This document shows positions 8,566 to 17,215 of a stretch of DNA of 64,000 nt, one piece after another. Source of the DNA: Aerococcus urinaehominis (GTDB taxonomy: Bacteria > Bacillota > Bacilli > Lactobacillales > Aerococcaceae); the NCBI RefSeq assembly GCF_001543245.1, contig NZ_CP014163.1:886387-950386 (forward strand), written 5' to 3'. Position numbers and translations under genes: made by a program. Position 1 is the first letter of the stretch, and each line of letters opens with the position of its first letter. The notes below the pieces were generated by a model, which was not told the DNA's origin, made no database searches, and saw nothing but the letters and a program-made list of their open reading frames with translations.

Positions 8566-9441
8566 TTACCTTTCGTGGTAGGCCCGGTAGACCTCTTGCT
8601 TATTCACCTGGTTAGCTTTAGCCACATGCTTAATGGCTGCTTTACTCGTTAATCCCTCCTGGTCAATCCAATAGTCCACTTGGTCAGCATAAGCTAATTT
8701 GGCCAAGAGCTCTTGATTGACTTGATCGGAGTGGCTACTGGCAATTTCTGCTTGGTTGGCTTCAATTATGATACAAATTTCTCCCTTAATCTGACCTTGT
8801 TCTTGGTAATAAGCCACTAGCTCACTTAAGCTGCCGCGTTTGAATTCCTCAAATTTTTTTGTAAGCTCTCTCACCACTACTAGACGGGTGTCAGCTGGAT
8901 AGTAGGCCAGCAGGTCAGCCAGGGTATCCTTCAAGCGATAAGGCGATTCATATAGAATAACTGTGGTCGGTAAAAGCGCAGCTTGATTGAAGAAATGATT
9001 ACGCTCTTTGCTTTTTCGTGGTGGAAAACCCAAAAAGGTAAAGGATGTTGTTGGTAAGCCTGAAGCAATTAAACCAGTCAGGCCAGCATTAGCGCCAGGT
9101 AAGGGAATCACTTGAATACCAGCTTGGATACAAGCAGCTACTAAGTCAGCACCCGGATCTGATATAGCAGGCATGCCAGCATCTGATACCTGGGCAAAAC
9201 TCTCTCCTGCTAACAAGCGTGGAATAACCTGGCTAATTTTTTGCTGGCTATTATGTTGGTGGTAGCTTTCCTGATGGGTATCAATCTCAAAATGATTAAG
9301 CAGTTTTTGACTATGGCGGGTATCCTCTGCCAGGATAGTATCAACTGACCTCAGGACCTCCACACCACGATAGGTCATATCGGCCAGGTTGCCAATAGGG
9401 GTCGGGACCAGATATAACTGGCCGGCTGTATTAGTCACCAT
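8566..9441 (-). CDS. rsmI: 16S rRNA (cytidine1402-2'-O)-methyltransferase RsmI
   Basis: The protein uses S-adenosylmethionine to 2'-O-methylate C1402 in the decoding centre of 16S rRNA. It has the tetrapyrrole-methylase fold: LYLVPTPIGNLADMTYR at the start, ILAEDTRHSQKLL (about residues 36-48), SDAGMPAISDPGADLV (about 80-95) and PLPGANA (about 107-113). About 290 residues, normal for the family. I use the ATG at 9441, with GGAGG about 9 bases away. It overlaps the end of yazA by 11 bases. The order trmN6-yazA-rsmI matches yabB-yazA-yabC of Bacillus. Confidence 0.93.
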   Translation of the reverse strand: MVTNTAGQLYLVPTPIGNLADMTYRGVEVLRSVDTILAEDTRHSQKLLNHFEIDTHQESYHQHNSQQKISQVIPRLLAGESFAQVSDAGMPAISDPGADLVAACIQAGIQVIPLPGANAGLTGLIASGLPTTSFTFLGFPPRKSKERNHFFNQAALLPTTVILYESPYRLKDTLADLLAYYPADTRLVVVRELTKKFEEFKRGSLSELVAYYQEQGQIKGEICIIIEANQAEIASSHSDQVNQELLAKLAYADQVDYWIDQEGLTSKAAIKHVAKANQVNKQEVYRAYHER

Positions 9442-9769
9442 CAATCTCTTCCTCCTCTAAAAGTTTAACTAGGGGTGGCTGACTACTAAAAGGGTCTAAG
9501 GAAGACACGCCTGTTTGGTATAAAAAATCCTCTTTCTGGGCACGTGTCAATTGCTTAAAATGGTACTCGGCTGACATGGCTAGGCTCCGACTACTGAATG
9601 CTTGAACATAGACCATCCGGCTGGGTTGTCGACTCTTTAACCGGGTATATTTGGCACCTCGCCCTTGATTATGCTCCCGCTCGCGTCTTTGCCAGTCAAC
9701 CGTATAGCCAGTATAAAGGGTCCGATCGGCACAAGCTAAGACATACATATAGTGGGATTTAATCGCCAT
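9431..9769 (-). CDS. yazA: GIY-YIG nuclease-domain protein YazA
   Basis: A 112-residue single-domain protein of the UPF0213 branch of GIY-YIG nucleases. The motif appears as MYVLACADRTLYTGYT (about residues 8-23, the YVL/YTG form), with the catalytic Arg in WQRREREHNQG and a Glu in SAEYHFKQL. These small proteins are conserved in Firmicutes beside rsmI and trmN6. Some are nucleases, but the substrate is not known. It overlaps trmN6 by 11 bases upstream and rsmI downstream, so the three are one coupled operon. Confidence 0.88.
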   Translation of the reverse strand: MAIKSHYMYVLACADRTLYTGYTVDWQRREREHNQGRGAKYTRLKSRQPSRMVYVQAFSSRSLAMSAEYHFKQLTRAQKEDFLYQTGVSSLDPFSSQPPLVKLLEEEEIDGD

Positions 9770-10496
9770 AGTAAATCCGCCTCACTTCTGGGGAATAGTC
9801 ATTATTAGCTAGATGGCTAATTAGTGTGGGTTCCACAACCAGGCCCTTATCCTGACCTCTTTTAATAAATTCCAAGAGTACTGTGTTGGCAGCTTGATCA
9901 ACCTTGGCTTGCACCAATCTCATTCTCTTTAAGGTTAGTTGGTGGTGCTGGCCAGCCACTAATAATTCGGTTAATCTTTCAGGTCGGTGAACCACATATA
10001 ATTTCCCCTTCTCTTTTAACAGGTACTGAGCCTGGCTAAAAATATCCGCCAGCGACATGGTGATTTCATGGCGAGCAATGGCCTTGGCCTGATTGGGGTT
10101 AAGGCGAGAATCTGGATAAACCTTGAAGTAAGGTGGGTTGCAGGTTACTATATCAAAACTTTGCTGGTCAAAATAAGTTGGTAAATCATTAATATCAGCT
10201 GCAAGTATCTTAATCCGGTCTTCTAATTGGTTAAGGGCTACTGACCGTCTAGCCATATCAGCTAAAGCTGGCTGGATGTCAACCCCATAAAGTTGTCCTG
10301 AACAAGCTTGTGAAAGAATGAGTGGTACCACACCATTCCCCGTGCAAAAATCAATAATCCGTTTTTGTCGTTTGTTAATTTTAGCAAAATCAGCTAGTAG
10401 CAAGGCATCTAGAGAAAAAGTAAAATATTCCGGACTTTGGATAATATCCAACTGCTGAGGAATTAAGCGGTCTATTCTCTCCCGAGCTTTTAACAT
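9759..10496 (-). CDS. trmN6: TrmN6-like tRNA adenine-N6 methyltransferase
   Basis: A class I SAM-dependent methyltransferase of 245 residues, the YabB/TrmN6 family that methylates A37 of tRNA1(Val) in E. coli. Motif I is DFCTGNGVVPLILS (about residues 49-62). The catalytic NPPY is at about residues 119-122 (VTCNPPYFKV), typical of amino-group methyltransferases acting on adenine. The start ATG follows an AGGAGG at the correct distance. It sits at the head of the trmN6-yazA-rsmI group, 55 bases after yabA. The exact tRNA target in this organism is inferred by family. Confidence 0.85.
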   Translation of the reverse strand: MLKARERIDRLIPQQLDIIQSPEYFTFSLDALLLADFAKINKRQKRIIDFCTGNGVVPLILSQACSGQLYGVDIQPALADMARRSVALNQLEDRIKILAADINDLPTYFDQQSFDIVTCNPPYFKVYPDSRLNPNQAKAIARHEITMSLADIFSQAQYLLKEKGKLYVVHRPERLTELLVAGQHHQLTLKRMRLVQAKVDQAANTVLLEFIKRGQDKGLVVEPTLISHLANNDYSPEVRRIYYGD

Positions 10497-10551
10497 AGCA
10501 AGAACCTCCTAAACAAAAGAAGCCAGAATTAATCTAGCTCCCCGGTTATTT

Positions 10552-10920
10552 TTATAATTTATTTACACACAAGAGACATTCTGTTCCTGCTTCCCGCTTC
10601 TGGCCATAAAATTCATTACAAATATGAAAGCCATCATCATAAATATTTTTGAGATTCAACCGTGCTTTGGATAAACCTTCGTTTTCTTTACTTGGGACAC
10701 TAACCGGCCCACTATTCACTACCTGGTCTTGGAGGCTGGTCTCATATAATAGCGTGAGCTCTTGGAGACGTTCTCTCAGATAACGATTTTCAGTCTCTAA
10801 ATCACGGTTATTTACAGCTACTTCCTGCCAGGACTGGTTTAATTTATCTAAATTAGCCTGCATTAAGTCTAGGCTAGCCTGCATATCATTAAGCTCGGCG
10901 GTCACATCTCGATTATTCAC
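10552..10920 (-). CDS. yabA: Replication initiation-control protein YabA
   Basis: YabA is a small tetrameric regulator that binds DnaA and the DnaN clamp and limits re-initiation of replication. The N-terminal 60 residues form a leucine-rich coiled coil, and the C-terminus holds the zinc site HICNEFYG with CLLC at the end. 122 residues, near the family norm. The start is a GTG behind GGGGGTGA. In most Firmicutes ricT (yaaT, PSP1 domain) lies between holB and yabA; here that place is taken by a divergent GNAT gene. Confidence 0.93.
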   Translation of the reverse strand: MNNRDVTAELNDMQASLDLMQANLDKLNQSWQEVAVNNRDLETENRYLRERLQELTLLYETSLQDQVVNSGPVSVPSKENEGLSKARLNLKNIYDDGFHICNEFYGQKREAGTECLLCVNKL

Positions 10921-11058
10921 ATGCTCACCCCCATATATACTCTAAAGGCTTTACTTACTGCTAGCTATTTTAGCACAATTTTTTCATTCAGCCTAGCGCT
11001 TGTCATAAGTTCTTGTCAAAGAGTCAACATTTTTTTACACTAGCCCTAAGGAGGATTT

Positions 11059-11886
11059 ATGATAACTTTCAATAATTTATGGACCTACCACTCCCGAGTA
11101 GAAGATCGTCAACTATACTGCTTTTATGGTCAAGAGCTTACCCCGGCTAGCTATAGCTATAACTACTGCCAGCTTAACTTCAATCCCAAGGATGATGAAA
11201 GCTTGGCACTCCTAGAGAATCAGTACCTAGACTTTGCCTATGACCTAGACTTGCTATACTACGCCTGGCACTGGCCAGAAAACACTGGCATCCTGCCGTC
11301 AATGATGCGTAGCTTAGCCAGGACCGGCTACCTATTAGAGCTTAATCGTTTAATGGTGCTTAGTCCCGAAAACTTTGAGCCTGGTCCAGCCCTTAAAGAG
11401 CCCTTAAGCTACCAGCTAAGCGACCAGGCCAGCTCCAGCTATCTGGCCCAACAATTTGCCTATAACCAGGAATATTCTCACCAGCTAGCAAACGATATGG
11501 CTTGTCTATATACCCATTACCAAAATTGCGACCAGCTCAGTTATCTCTCAGCTAGCTACCAGGGACAGCCAGCAGCCGTTGTAGATTTAATTGACCATGG
11601 TGGCTACTGGGAATTAGACAACTTTACCGTAACCCCTAATTTCAGAGGACTAGGTATCGGAAGTGAATTACTACAGATAATTTGCCAGTTAGCTAAACCC
11701 AACCAGCAAATCATCTTACGGGTGGACCAAGAGAGCCCCGCCTATCAGTTTTACATGAAAAGGGGCTTTACAGATCACGCTTATCAAATACGCTGCCACC
11801 GCCCTATTCCACAAACGATTCGTCAGGACATTAAAATGGCCAACCAGGCCTGGCAACAAGGCCAAGACTACCAGATTAAATTTTAA
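11059..11886 (+). CDS. GNAT-family N-acetyltransferase
   Basis: A 275-residue protein. The C-terminal half (about residues 130-250) is a GNAT acetyltransferase domain with the acetyl-CoA loop in TPNFRGLGIGSELLQ (about 193-207) and a late FYMKRGF helix-turn. The N-terminal half is Tyr/Leu-rich, unassigned, and could be a second diverged GNAT fold. The substrate is unknown. AAGGAGG lies 5 bases before the ATG. The gene is transcribed against all its neighbours, and its last 4 bases overlap the end of holB. It interrupts the normally continuous holB-ricT-yabA order, so it may be a later insertion or replacement. Confidence 0.75.
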   Translation: MITFNNLWTYHSRVEDRQLYCFYGQELTPASYSYNYCQLNFNPKDDESLALLENQYLDFAYDLDLLYYAWHWPENTGILPSMMRSLARTGYLLELNRLMVLSPENFEPGPALKEPLSYQLSDQASSSYLAQQFAYNQEYSHQLANDMACLYTHYQNCDQLSYLSASYQGQPAAVVDLIDHGGYWELDNFTVTPNFRGLGIGSELLQIICQLAKPNQQIILRVDQESPAYQFYMKRGFTDHAYQIRCHRPIPQTIRQDIKMANQAWQQGQDYQIKF

Positions 11887-12887
11887 ACATCGTCTTTTAA
11901 CCAGGTGGCCAAAACAAAGTACTCTAAACTGGCTTGAACAGGCACATTAGCTGCTAGCATCATAACAGCCTGATGAAGGGCCTCAATAGCTTGGTTGACT
12001 GCCTCTTTGTTTGTATGCGCTAAAATTTTAGCGTAAGTCACTTTATTATGAGGCAAATAAATCTGCTCATCCTGGCTGGCCTCCCCTTGACAGGCTAAGT
12101 AAAAAAGATCATAGAGATAGACTAACACTGTCTGTAAAAGACGCATATTAGCAGGCCTATCCTTAGAAATTTTCATCCAGTCACTAGCTACCATGGTAAA
12201 AGCGCGCGCATCCTGACTAAACAAGCGGGCCAACCAAGCTAAGATTAAATCTACCTGTTTAGTAAATACTTCATCCGCCAACAACTCCTGGGCACTGGTA
12301 ATATCCTTGGTCAGATTTACCATCAAGCGGGCCGTTGAATCGTTTAAACCTTGGTCTTTGAAATGGGTAATGGCTTGATTCCCTGCTAGGCTAGGAAAAT
12401 AAACCAGCTGACAACGGGATTGGATCGTAGCTAGCACTTGGTCAGTTTGCTTGGTTAATAAGAAAAAATAGACCCCATTATGCGGTTCTTCTAAAAACTT
12501 TAACAAAGCATTAGCTGCACCGGACGTTAATTTTTCAGCCTCATAAAAAATAAAAACTTGCTGGCTGCCTTCTAATCCTGACATGGCCAGGTCCTGCTTA
12601 ACGGCTCGGACCTGGTCTATTTTTATTGACTGGCCATCGGGTCGGATTCTAGTGACGTCTGGAAATTCTTCCTTAATGATGCGTTGGCAATGCTGGCAGT
12701 GACCACATGGCTGCCCTGATTGGGCTTGCTGACAAAATAAGGCGCAGGATAAATATAAGGCCATATCAGCTGGACCGGCACCAGCCTGACCAGCCAGCAA
12801 ATAGGCATGGCCAAGACGATTGGCACACACGACTTGCGTCATCAGTTGCGTCAAACGGGGCTGTTTTTCAGTAATTGCAAAAGACAT
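11883..12887 (-). CDS. holB: DNA polymerase III subunit delta'
   Basis: HolB is the delta' subunit of the clamp loader that places the beta clamp on DNA. The protein has an AAA+ fold with a degenerate P-loop (LLAGQAGAGPADMAL, about residues 29-43), as expected for delta', and a zinc module with cysteines in CALFCQQ and CGHCQHC (about 45-70). EAEKLTSGAANALLKFLEEP (about 115-134) is the conserved sensor region, and CQLVYF follows. The ATG at 12887 is used; its SD TAAGGAG overlaps the tmk stop. The longer frame to 12980 would overlap tmk by 83 bases. tmk-holB contact here is direct, without the darA (yaaQ) gene usual in the order. Confidence 0.93.
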   Translation of the reverse strand: MSFAITEKQPRLTQLMTQVVCANRLGHAYLLAGQAGAGPADMALYLSCALFCQQAQSGQPCGHCQHCQRIIKEEFPDVTRIRPDGQSIKIDQVRAVKQDLAMSGLEGSQQVFIFYEAEKLTSGAANALLKFLEEPHNGVYFFLLTKQTDQVLATIQSRCQLVYFPSLAGNQAITHFKDQGLNDSTARLMVNLTKDITSAQELLADEVFTKQVDLILAWLARLFSQDARAFTMVASDWMKISKDRPANMRLLQTVLVYLYDLFYLACQGEASQDEQIYLPHNKVTYAKILAHTNKEAVNQAIEALHQAVMMLAANVPVQASLEYFVLATWLKDDV

Positions 12888-12897
12888 GGCTAGCTCC

Positions 12898-13545
12898 TTA
12901 ATCAGAAAATAATTGGGGGCAGTTAAGCTGCAATACCTGCCAAGCCTGGTCCAGGATATCAGCTGGTGACTGACTCGCATCTAACCGCTTGATGCGGTCT
13001 GGATTAGCCTGACACAGAGCTTGGTAGCCGGCCACAACACGTTGGTGAAAGGCAAGTGATTCCTGGTCTAAGCGGTTAATTTCCTGGTTGCGTCCTTGAA
13101 AAATTCGCGCTAATCCAGCCTGAGCTGGCAAATCTAAGTAAAGTGTCAAATCTGGGGTCAAACCCTGGGTAGCAAAATCATTAAGTTGGGCCACCGCCTG
13201 GGCACCTAGCTGGCGACCATAACCTTGGTAGGCGATAGATGAGTCGACAAAACGATCACAGATAACTAGTTTACCCTGGCTTAGCGCAGGTAGAATTTTG
13301 CTAACCAAGTGTTGTCGGCGACTAGCAGCAAACAAAATTGCTTCCGTGCCGTCATCCATAGTAGTCGTTTTATCAGCTAAAATTAATTGGCGGATATCCT
13401 CAGCTATCGGATCTCCTCCCGGCTCCCGCGTAAAAACGACCTGGTCCCCGAAATAGTCTGCAAGTCGTGGGGCCAAGCCAGCTATCAGCGTTGATTTGCC
13501 TGAACCATCTGGTCCCTCAATAGTAATAAAAGCACCTTTTTTCAC
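12898..13545 (-). CDS. tmk: Thymidylate kinase
   Basis: Tmk phosphorylates dTMP to dTDP with ATP. The P-loop EGPDGSGKST (about residues 9-18), the DR(F/Y) motif in VICDRFVDSSIAYQGYGR (about 94-111), the TREPGG motif (about 38-43) and a lid region near residues 145-155 are all present. 215 residues, the usual length. The start is a GTG 8 bases after the recR stop. Tmk, holB and dnaX in one strand-uniform cluster are typical for Firmicutes. Confidence 0.95.
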   Translation of the reverse strand: MKKGAFITIEGPDGSGKSTLIAGLAPRLADYFGDQVVFTREPGGDPIAEDIRQLILADKTTTMDDGTEAILFAASRRQHLVSKILPALSQGKLVICDRFVDSSIAYQGYGRQLGAQAVAQLNDFATQGLTPDLTLYLDLPAQAGLARIFQGRNQEINRLDQESLAFHQRVVAGYQALCQANPDRIKRLDASQSPADILDQAWQVLQLNCPQLFSD

Positions 13546-13553
13546 ACTTATCC

Positions 13554-14156
13554 CTACTTTCCAATCTGGCGGCGACCTTCGAATGCTCGCTGCAAGGTTA
13601 CTTCGTCAGCATACTCAATATCTGATCCAACTGATAAGCCATAAGCAATCCGACTGACAGTAATTCCCGCTGGTTGAATGAGGCGAGATAAATAGGTGGC
13701 TGTCGCCTCGCCCTCGGCCGTCGCATTTGTTGCGATAATCACTTCCTTAACCTGGTCATCCTGCAAACGACCAAGCAGGCTAGTGATATTTAAATCTTCT
13801 GGTCCAGTCCCCTCCATTGGGGACAAAACACCGTGCAGGACGTGATAACGGCCCTGGAAGCTTTGCATCCGTTCCATAGACATAACGTCGCGAGAATCCT
13901 CCACAACTAAAATAGCTGATGGGTCTCGTCGGTCATCACTACATATACTGCAGGGATCATCCTGGGTAATCATGCCACAAACGCTACAATATACCAGTTC
14001 TCTTTTAGCATCAATGAGAGCATTAGCAAATTGGAGCACCTCAGCTTCGGGCATATTAATCACAAAAAAGGCGAGACGGGCAGCTGTTTTTTGCCCAATT
14101 CCAGGCAACTTTTTAAAGCTATCGATGAGACGACTAATAGGCTCTGGATACTGCAT
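13554..14156 (-). CDS. recR: Recombination mediator RecR
   Basis: RecR works with RecO and RecF to load RecA on SSB-coated gaps. It has the N-terminal helix-hairpin-helix ([17 protein letters not shown], about residues 12-28), a zinc finger with [16 protein letters not shown] (about 58-73), and the TOPRIM domain ([10 protein letters not shown] at about 81-90; later [19 protein letters not shown]). 200 residues. The ATG at 14156 follows GGAGGAAAAC; the frame opens further but adds unconserved residues. It follows ybaB as in most bacteria, with a GC-rich hairpin between them. Confidence 0.95.
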   Translation of the reverse strand: MQYPEPISRLIDSFKKLPGIGQKTAARLAFFVINMPEAEVLQFANALIDAKRELVYCSVCGMITQDDPCSICSDDRRDPSAILVVEDSRDVMSMERMQSFQGRYHVLHGVLSPMEGTGPEDLNITSLLGRLQDDQVKEVIIATNATAEGEATATYLSRLIQPAGITVSRIAYGLSVGSDIEYADEVTLQRAFEGRRQIGK

Positions 14157-14194
14157 TTGTTTTCCTCCTCTAATCAATTATTTTAGATAAAAGC

Positions 14195-14218
14195 AGGCCG
14201 GGTGGTCACACCCGGCCT
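14195..14218 (-). terminator. GC-rich hairpin between ybaB and recR
   Basis: A perfect 10-bp stem (AGGCCGGGTG / CACCCGGCCT) with a 4-base loop lies in the ybaB-recR gap. On the minus strand it is followed by GCTTTTATC, only a weak U-tract, so partial termination or mRNA end protection is more likely than a full stop. Confidence 0.5.
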
Positions 14219-14257
14219 AGCCGCTTGCTGGTTTAGCAAAGCCCATCTATTCAAATC

Positions 14258-14572
14258 TTAGAAGCCAGGAATGCCTTTGGTAAATTGTCCCATTGTCTGG
14301 GCAGATTCTTGGTCAATCTGGTCTAAGCCATCATTAACAGCTGCAATAATCAAATCTTGAAGCATATCGGTATCCTCTGGGTCTACCACATCCTGGGCCA
14401 GAGAAAGATCCTTAAGACGACGGTCGCCAGTTAAGGTAGCAGTTACCATACCTGATGGTTCCTTACCAATAAACTCTTTAGCCTCTAACTCTTTTTGCGT
14501 GGCTTCCATTTGTTTCTGTAACTTCTGTGCTTGCTTCATCATTTTTTGCATATTTGCCATTCCGCCTGCCAT
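14258..14572 (-). CDS. ybaB: Nucleoid-associated protein YbaB/EbfC
   Basis: A 104-residue DNA-binding protein that forms a tweezer-like dimer and coats the nucleoid; its exact role is not settled. The opening is Met/Gln/Lys-rich helix (MQKMMKQAQKLQKQMEATQK), then the two strand regions GMVTATLTGDRRLKDLSL and the acidic DPEDTDML segment, all family marks. It lies 20 bases downstream of dnaX and upstream of recR, the near-universal dnaX-ybaB-recR order. AAGGAGAGAG precedes the ATG. Confidence 0.93.
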   Translation of the reverse strand: MAGGMANMQKMMKQAQKLQKQMEATQKELEAKEFIGKEPSGMVTATLTGDRRLKDLSLAQDVVDPEDTDMLQDLIIAAVNDGLDQIDQESAQTMGQFTKGIPGF

Positions 14573-14592
14573 TTAAACTCTCTCCTTTATGC

Positions 14593-16377
14593 TTAATCAT
14601 CACTTATTGTAACATTATCAGCCCCGAACAAGTCAATAGCCGGTTGAACCAGGTCTTCCTGGTCTGCATTTAAACTAGCTTGGTCTAGATTGTTAGCAGC
14701 TAGCTGGTCCCCTTGCTTAGATTGGTCCGTGTTTACTTCACTTTGTACCTTACCTAATAACTGGTCCAGCTGACCGGATTTATAGGCTTTAACATAAGTG
14801 CTTCTGGCTTCTTGCCATTGGTTAGCGCTAATCACCAACATCTTACCTGGATGGTCAACCAGTTGGCTAATTTTGGCTTGTACACCTGCTTGAATCTCCT
14901 GGTCACTAGCTACACGTGAACAAATAATATCATAATCGAAGCTGACTACAAAGTATTCTGGACTAGCCGCTACAGGTTGGGTCGCTTTAAGTAAGGCACC
15001 ATCCATATTGCTATAATCAGCTACAATTTCTGGCCAAACCGCTTGGATTTGGTCACGATCACGCTCAGTAGCCTGGGCTAAAGTTTGATAAATTAAAGGA
15101 TAATTAGGCCTAAAATCACTTGCCTTAACTTTAGCTCCCTTACTTTCCTGGTTTCGGGCCTGCTGACTGAGCTTGGTAGTTTCACCATGATCAGATTTTA
15201 GTTCTGCTAGCTGGGCCTTGACCTGGTTTAATTCCTGGATTAATTGAGTCTGGTTACTACTTAATTGGTCGTTACTAGCTGGTAAATTCGGCTGTTTTTG
15301 GCTAGCCAGCCGGATAGTCGCCACATCAATGTATATGGCTGGTTGCAAGCTATAGCGCACTTCTTCTTGGGTAGTCTGTAGACTATCCATTACCTGATAT
15401 AGAAAGGCCGGTGATATACTTTCAGCTAATTTATAGAAGTTATCTGTGTACTTCATACTGAGCACCTGGTCTGCTTGTTGGCCTACCTGCTGGGCCAAGA
15501 GTAAGTCGCGACTAAAAGCCAGCAACTCTTCAATAAAACGGGTAGCTTCTTGCCCCTGGTCCAGTAACTGATGAACAAGTGTCAAAGCTTCCTGGGTTTT
15601 AGCCTGGCTGAGGGCCGTAACATAATTAACCAACTGGTCCTCACTGAGCGACCCTGTCACTAAACGTGCCGTCTCAGTATCGACTTGTCCCTGTCCAAAT
15701 GAGAGTACTTGGTCTGTCATCGTCAAAGCATCCCGCATCCCACCATTGGCAGCTCTGGCAATTATAGCCAATGCCTCTTCCTGGTAACCAGCCTCTTCCT
15801 GGTCCAAGATATAAGCTAAACGGTCCTCAATAGCAGATGGGCTAATTCGTTTAAAATCAAACCGTTGGGTCCGAGAAATAATGGTTACAGGAATCTTGTG
15901 GGGTTCGGTCGTAGCCAAAATAAAAATAACATGCTCTGGTGGTTCCTCTAAAGTCTTTAATAAAGCATTGAAAGCACCCATTGAAAGCATGTGCACCTCA
16001 TCAATAATATAGACCTTATAAGTAGCTTCTGTTGGTGCATAACGGACCTTATCACGAATATCGCGTATTTCATCAACCCCATTGTTAGAAGCCGCATCAA
16101 TCTCAACGACATCTGCTAGACTACCAGCCGAAATTTCTTGGCAAATTTGGCAGTCATTACAAGGCTCACCATCCACCTGGTTGGGGCAATTAACTGCCTT
16201 GGCAAAAATTTTTGCTGCCGATGTCTTACCTGTCCCACGTGGACCAGTAAATAGATAAGCATGGCTGGTTTTATTGGCAGCTATGGCGTGACGCAAGGTC
16301 GTGGTGATGGCAGTCTGTCCCACAATTTGGTCGAAGCGTTGCGGGCGCCATACCCGATATAGAGCTTGGTAGGTCAA
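14593..16377 (-). CDS. dnaX: DNA polymerase III subunits gamma/tau
   Basis: DnaX is the ATPase motor of the clamp loader and the tau organiser of the replisome. Walker A is TGPRGTGKTSAAKI (about residues 44-57). A zinc module with CPNQ...CNDCQIC (about 64-80) follows, then Walker B in IIDEVHMLS (about 119-127) and a sensor arginine region around ATTEPHKIP. The C-terminal 200 residues are Gln-rich and poorly conserved, as in other tau proteins. 594 residues. The start is a TTG with AGGAGG before it. I did not find a clear programmed frameshift for a short gamma form and do not claim one. Confidence 0.95.
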   Translation of the reverse strand: MTYQALYRVWRPQRFDQIVGQTAITTTLRHAIAANKTSHAYLFTGPRGTGKTSAAKIFAKAVNCPNQVDGEPCNDCQICQEISAGSLADVVEIDAASNNGVDEIRDIRDKVRYAPTEATYKVYIIDEVHMLSMGAFNALLKTLEEPPEHVIFILATTEPHKIPVTIISRTQRFDFKRISPSAIEDRLAYILDQEEAGYQEEALAIIARAANGGMRDALTMTDQVLSFGQGQVDTETARLVTGSLSEDQLVNYVTALSQAKTQEALTLVHQLLDQGQEATRFIEELLAFSRDLLLAQQVGQQADQVLSMKYTDNFYKLAESISPAFLYQVMDSLQTTQEEVRYSLQPAIYIDVATIRLASQKQPNLPASNDQLSSNQTQLIQELNQVKAQLAELKSDHGETTKLSQQARNQESKGAKVKASDFRPNYPLIYQTLAQATERDRDQIQAVWPEIVADYSNMDGALLKATQPVAASPEYFVVSFDYDIICSRVASDQEIQAGVQAKISQLVDHPGKMLVISANQWQEARSTYVKAYKSGQLDQLLGKVQSEVNTDQSKQGDQLAANNLDQASLNADQEDLVQPAIDLFGADNVTISDD

Positions 16378-16392
16378 TCTTCTTCCTCCTAA

Positions 16393-16956
16393 TTAATCAT
16401 AGCTTCTTACCCTTGGGGGCCTGTAGTCATTAATACAGGCCTCTAGGGCTGCAAGTGAGTCGCAAAAGCGCAAGCTAGCACATTGGTCAGCCGCTAAAAA
16501 GCCCTGATGAACCATTTGTTGATACATGGTTTGTAGCGGTTGGTAATAATTATCTACATTATACACAATAACTGGGGCGGCGTTTTTACCTAAAATAGCC
16601 CAAGAAAAAACTTCTGTCAGCTCCTCTAGGGTGCCTGGGCCCCCGGGAAGTGCAATAAAAGCTTGGCCTAAATCAAACATTTTTTGCTTGCGTACGGACA
16701 TATCGGTGACAATATGTAATTCGCTGAGACCAGCATGGGCAACCTCACGATCAACTAAAAAGTCTGGGATAACGCCAATAACTCGGCCACCATGGCCAAG
16801 CACTTCATCAGCTAGAACACCCATTAAACCGGCTTTTCCGCCACCGTAGACCAGGCAATGTCCTTGTTGGGCTATCCAAGTTCCCAGCTGGCGCGCCGCA
16901 TGAACATAGGCAGACTGCTTACCATGATTGGCTCCACAATATACGGTAATATTCAT
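16393..16956 (-). CDS. LOG family protein (TIGR00730)
   Basis: A 187-residue Rossmann-like protein of the LOG/YvdD family, related to cytokinin-activating phosphoribohydrolases. The diagnostic GGGKAGLMG (about residues 39-47) and PGGPGTLEELTEVFSW (about 95-110) motifs are both present, with catalytic Arg and Glu. In bacteria the family hydrolyses AMP or CMP-like N-glycosidic bonds; which nucleotide is used here is not known. The ATG at 16956 follows TAGGAGAG. It is the first gene of the minus-strand run leading into dnaX, 15 bases before its TTG. Confidence 0.85.
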   Translation of the reverse strand: MNITVYCGANHGKQSAYVHAARQLGTWIAQQGHCLVYGGGKAGLMGVLADEVLGHGGRVIGVIPDFLVDREVAHAGLSELHIVTDMSVRKQKMFDLGQAFIALPGGPGTLEELTEVFSWAILGKNAAPVIVYNVDNYYQPLQTMYQQMVHQGFLAADQCASLRFCDSLAALEACINDYRPPRVRSYD

Positions 16957-17071
16957 TCTTTCTCTCCTAAACATTTAATGTACTGTATAAGAATTATTTT
17001 TCAGTGCCATCAATTTGGATAAAGCTAAACGACCGCCTTTAAGCAATTTTTTAGTGCAAAACTTGTTCACG

Positions 17072-17116
17072 ACCCACATATAGTTGCTTATAATATTGAA
17101 AACACTATATGTTGGG
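17072..17116 (+). promoter_or_regulatory. Pair of NrdR-box-like sites upstream of nrdD
   Basis: The sites CCCACATATAGTTG (17073-17086) and AACACTATATGTTGG (17101-17115) are similar to each other in inverted orientation, sharing ACATATAGT. The second matches 13 of 16 positions of the NrdR consensus ACACWATATATWGTGT as I recall it; the first about 9. Their centres are about 28 bp apart, near three helical turns. They lie about 100 bp before the nrdD start. Control of nrdDG by the ATP/dATP-sensing repressor NrdR is the natural inference. Confidence 0.6.
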
Positions 17117-17215
17117 GGTATACTAACTAGAGTCGAAATTAAGGTCTAAGCAAGTATCCAAAATATAATTGTACCATAAGCAGACCTTATTAATAACGGA
17201 AAGGAAGAGGGACAT

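Noticed and set aside
12623-12826. 67-codon minus-strand frame inside holB
   Set aside because: Out-of-frame shadow of holB; no SD, not related to any family I know.
14593-16377. Programmed -1 frameshift in dnaX for a short gamma subunit
   Set aside because: I did not find a convincing slippery A-run with downstream hairpin; not claimed.
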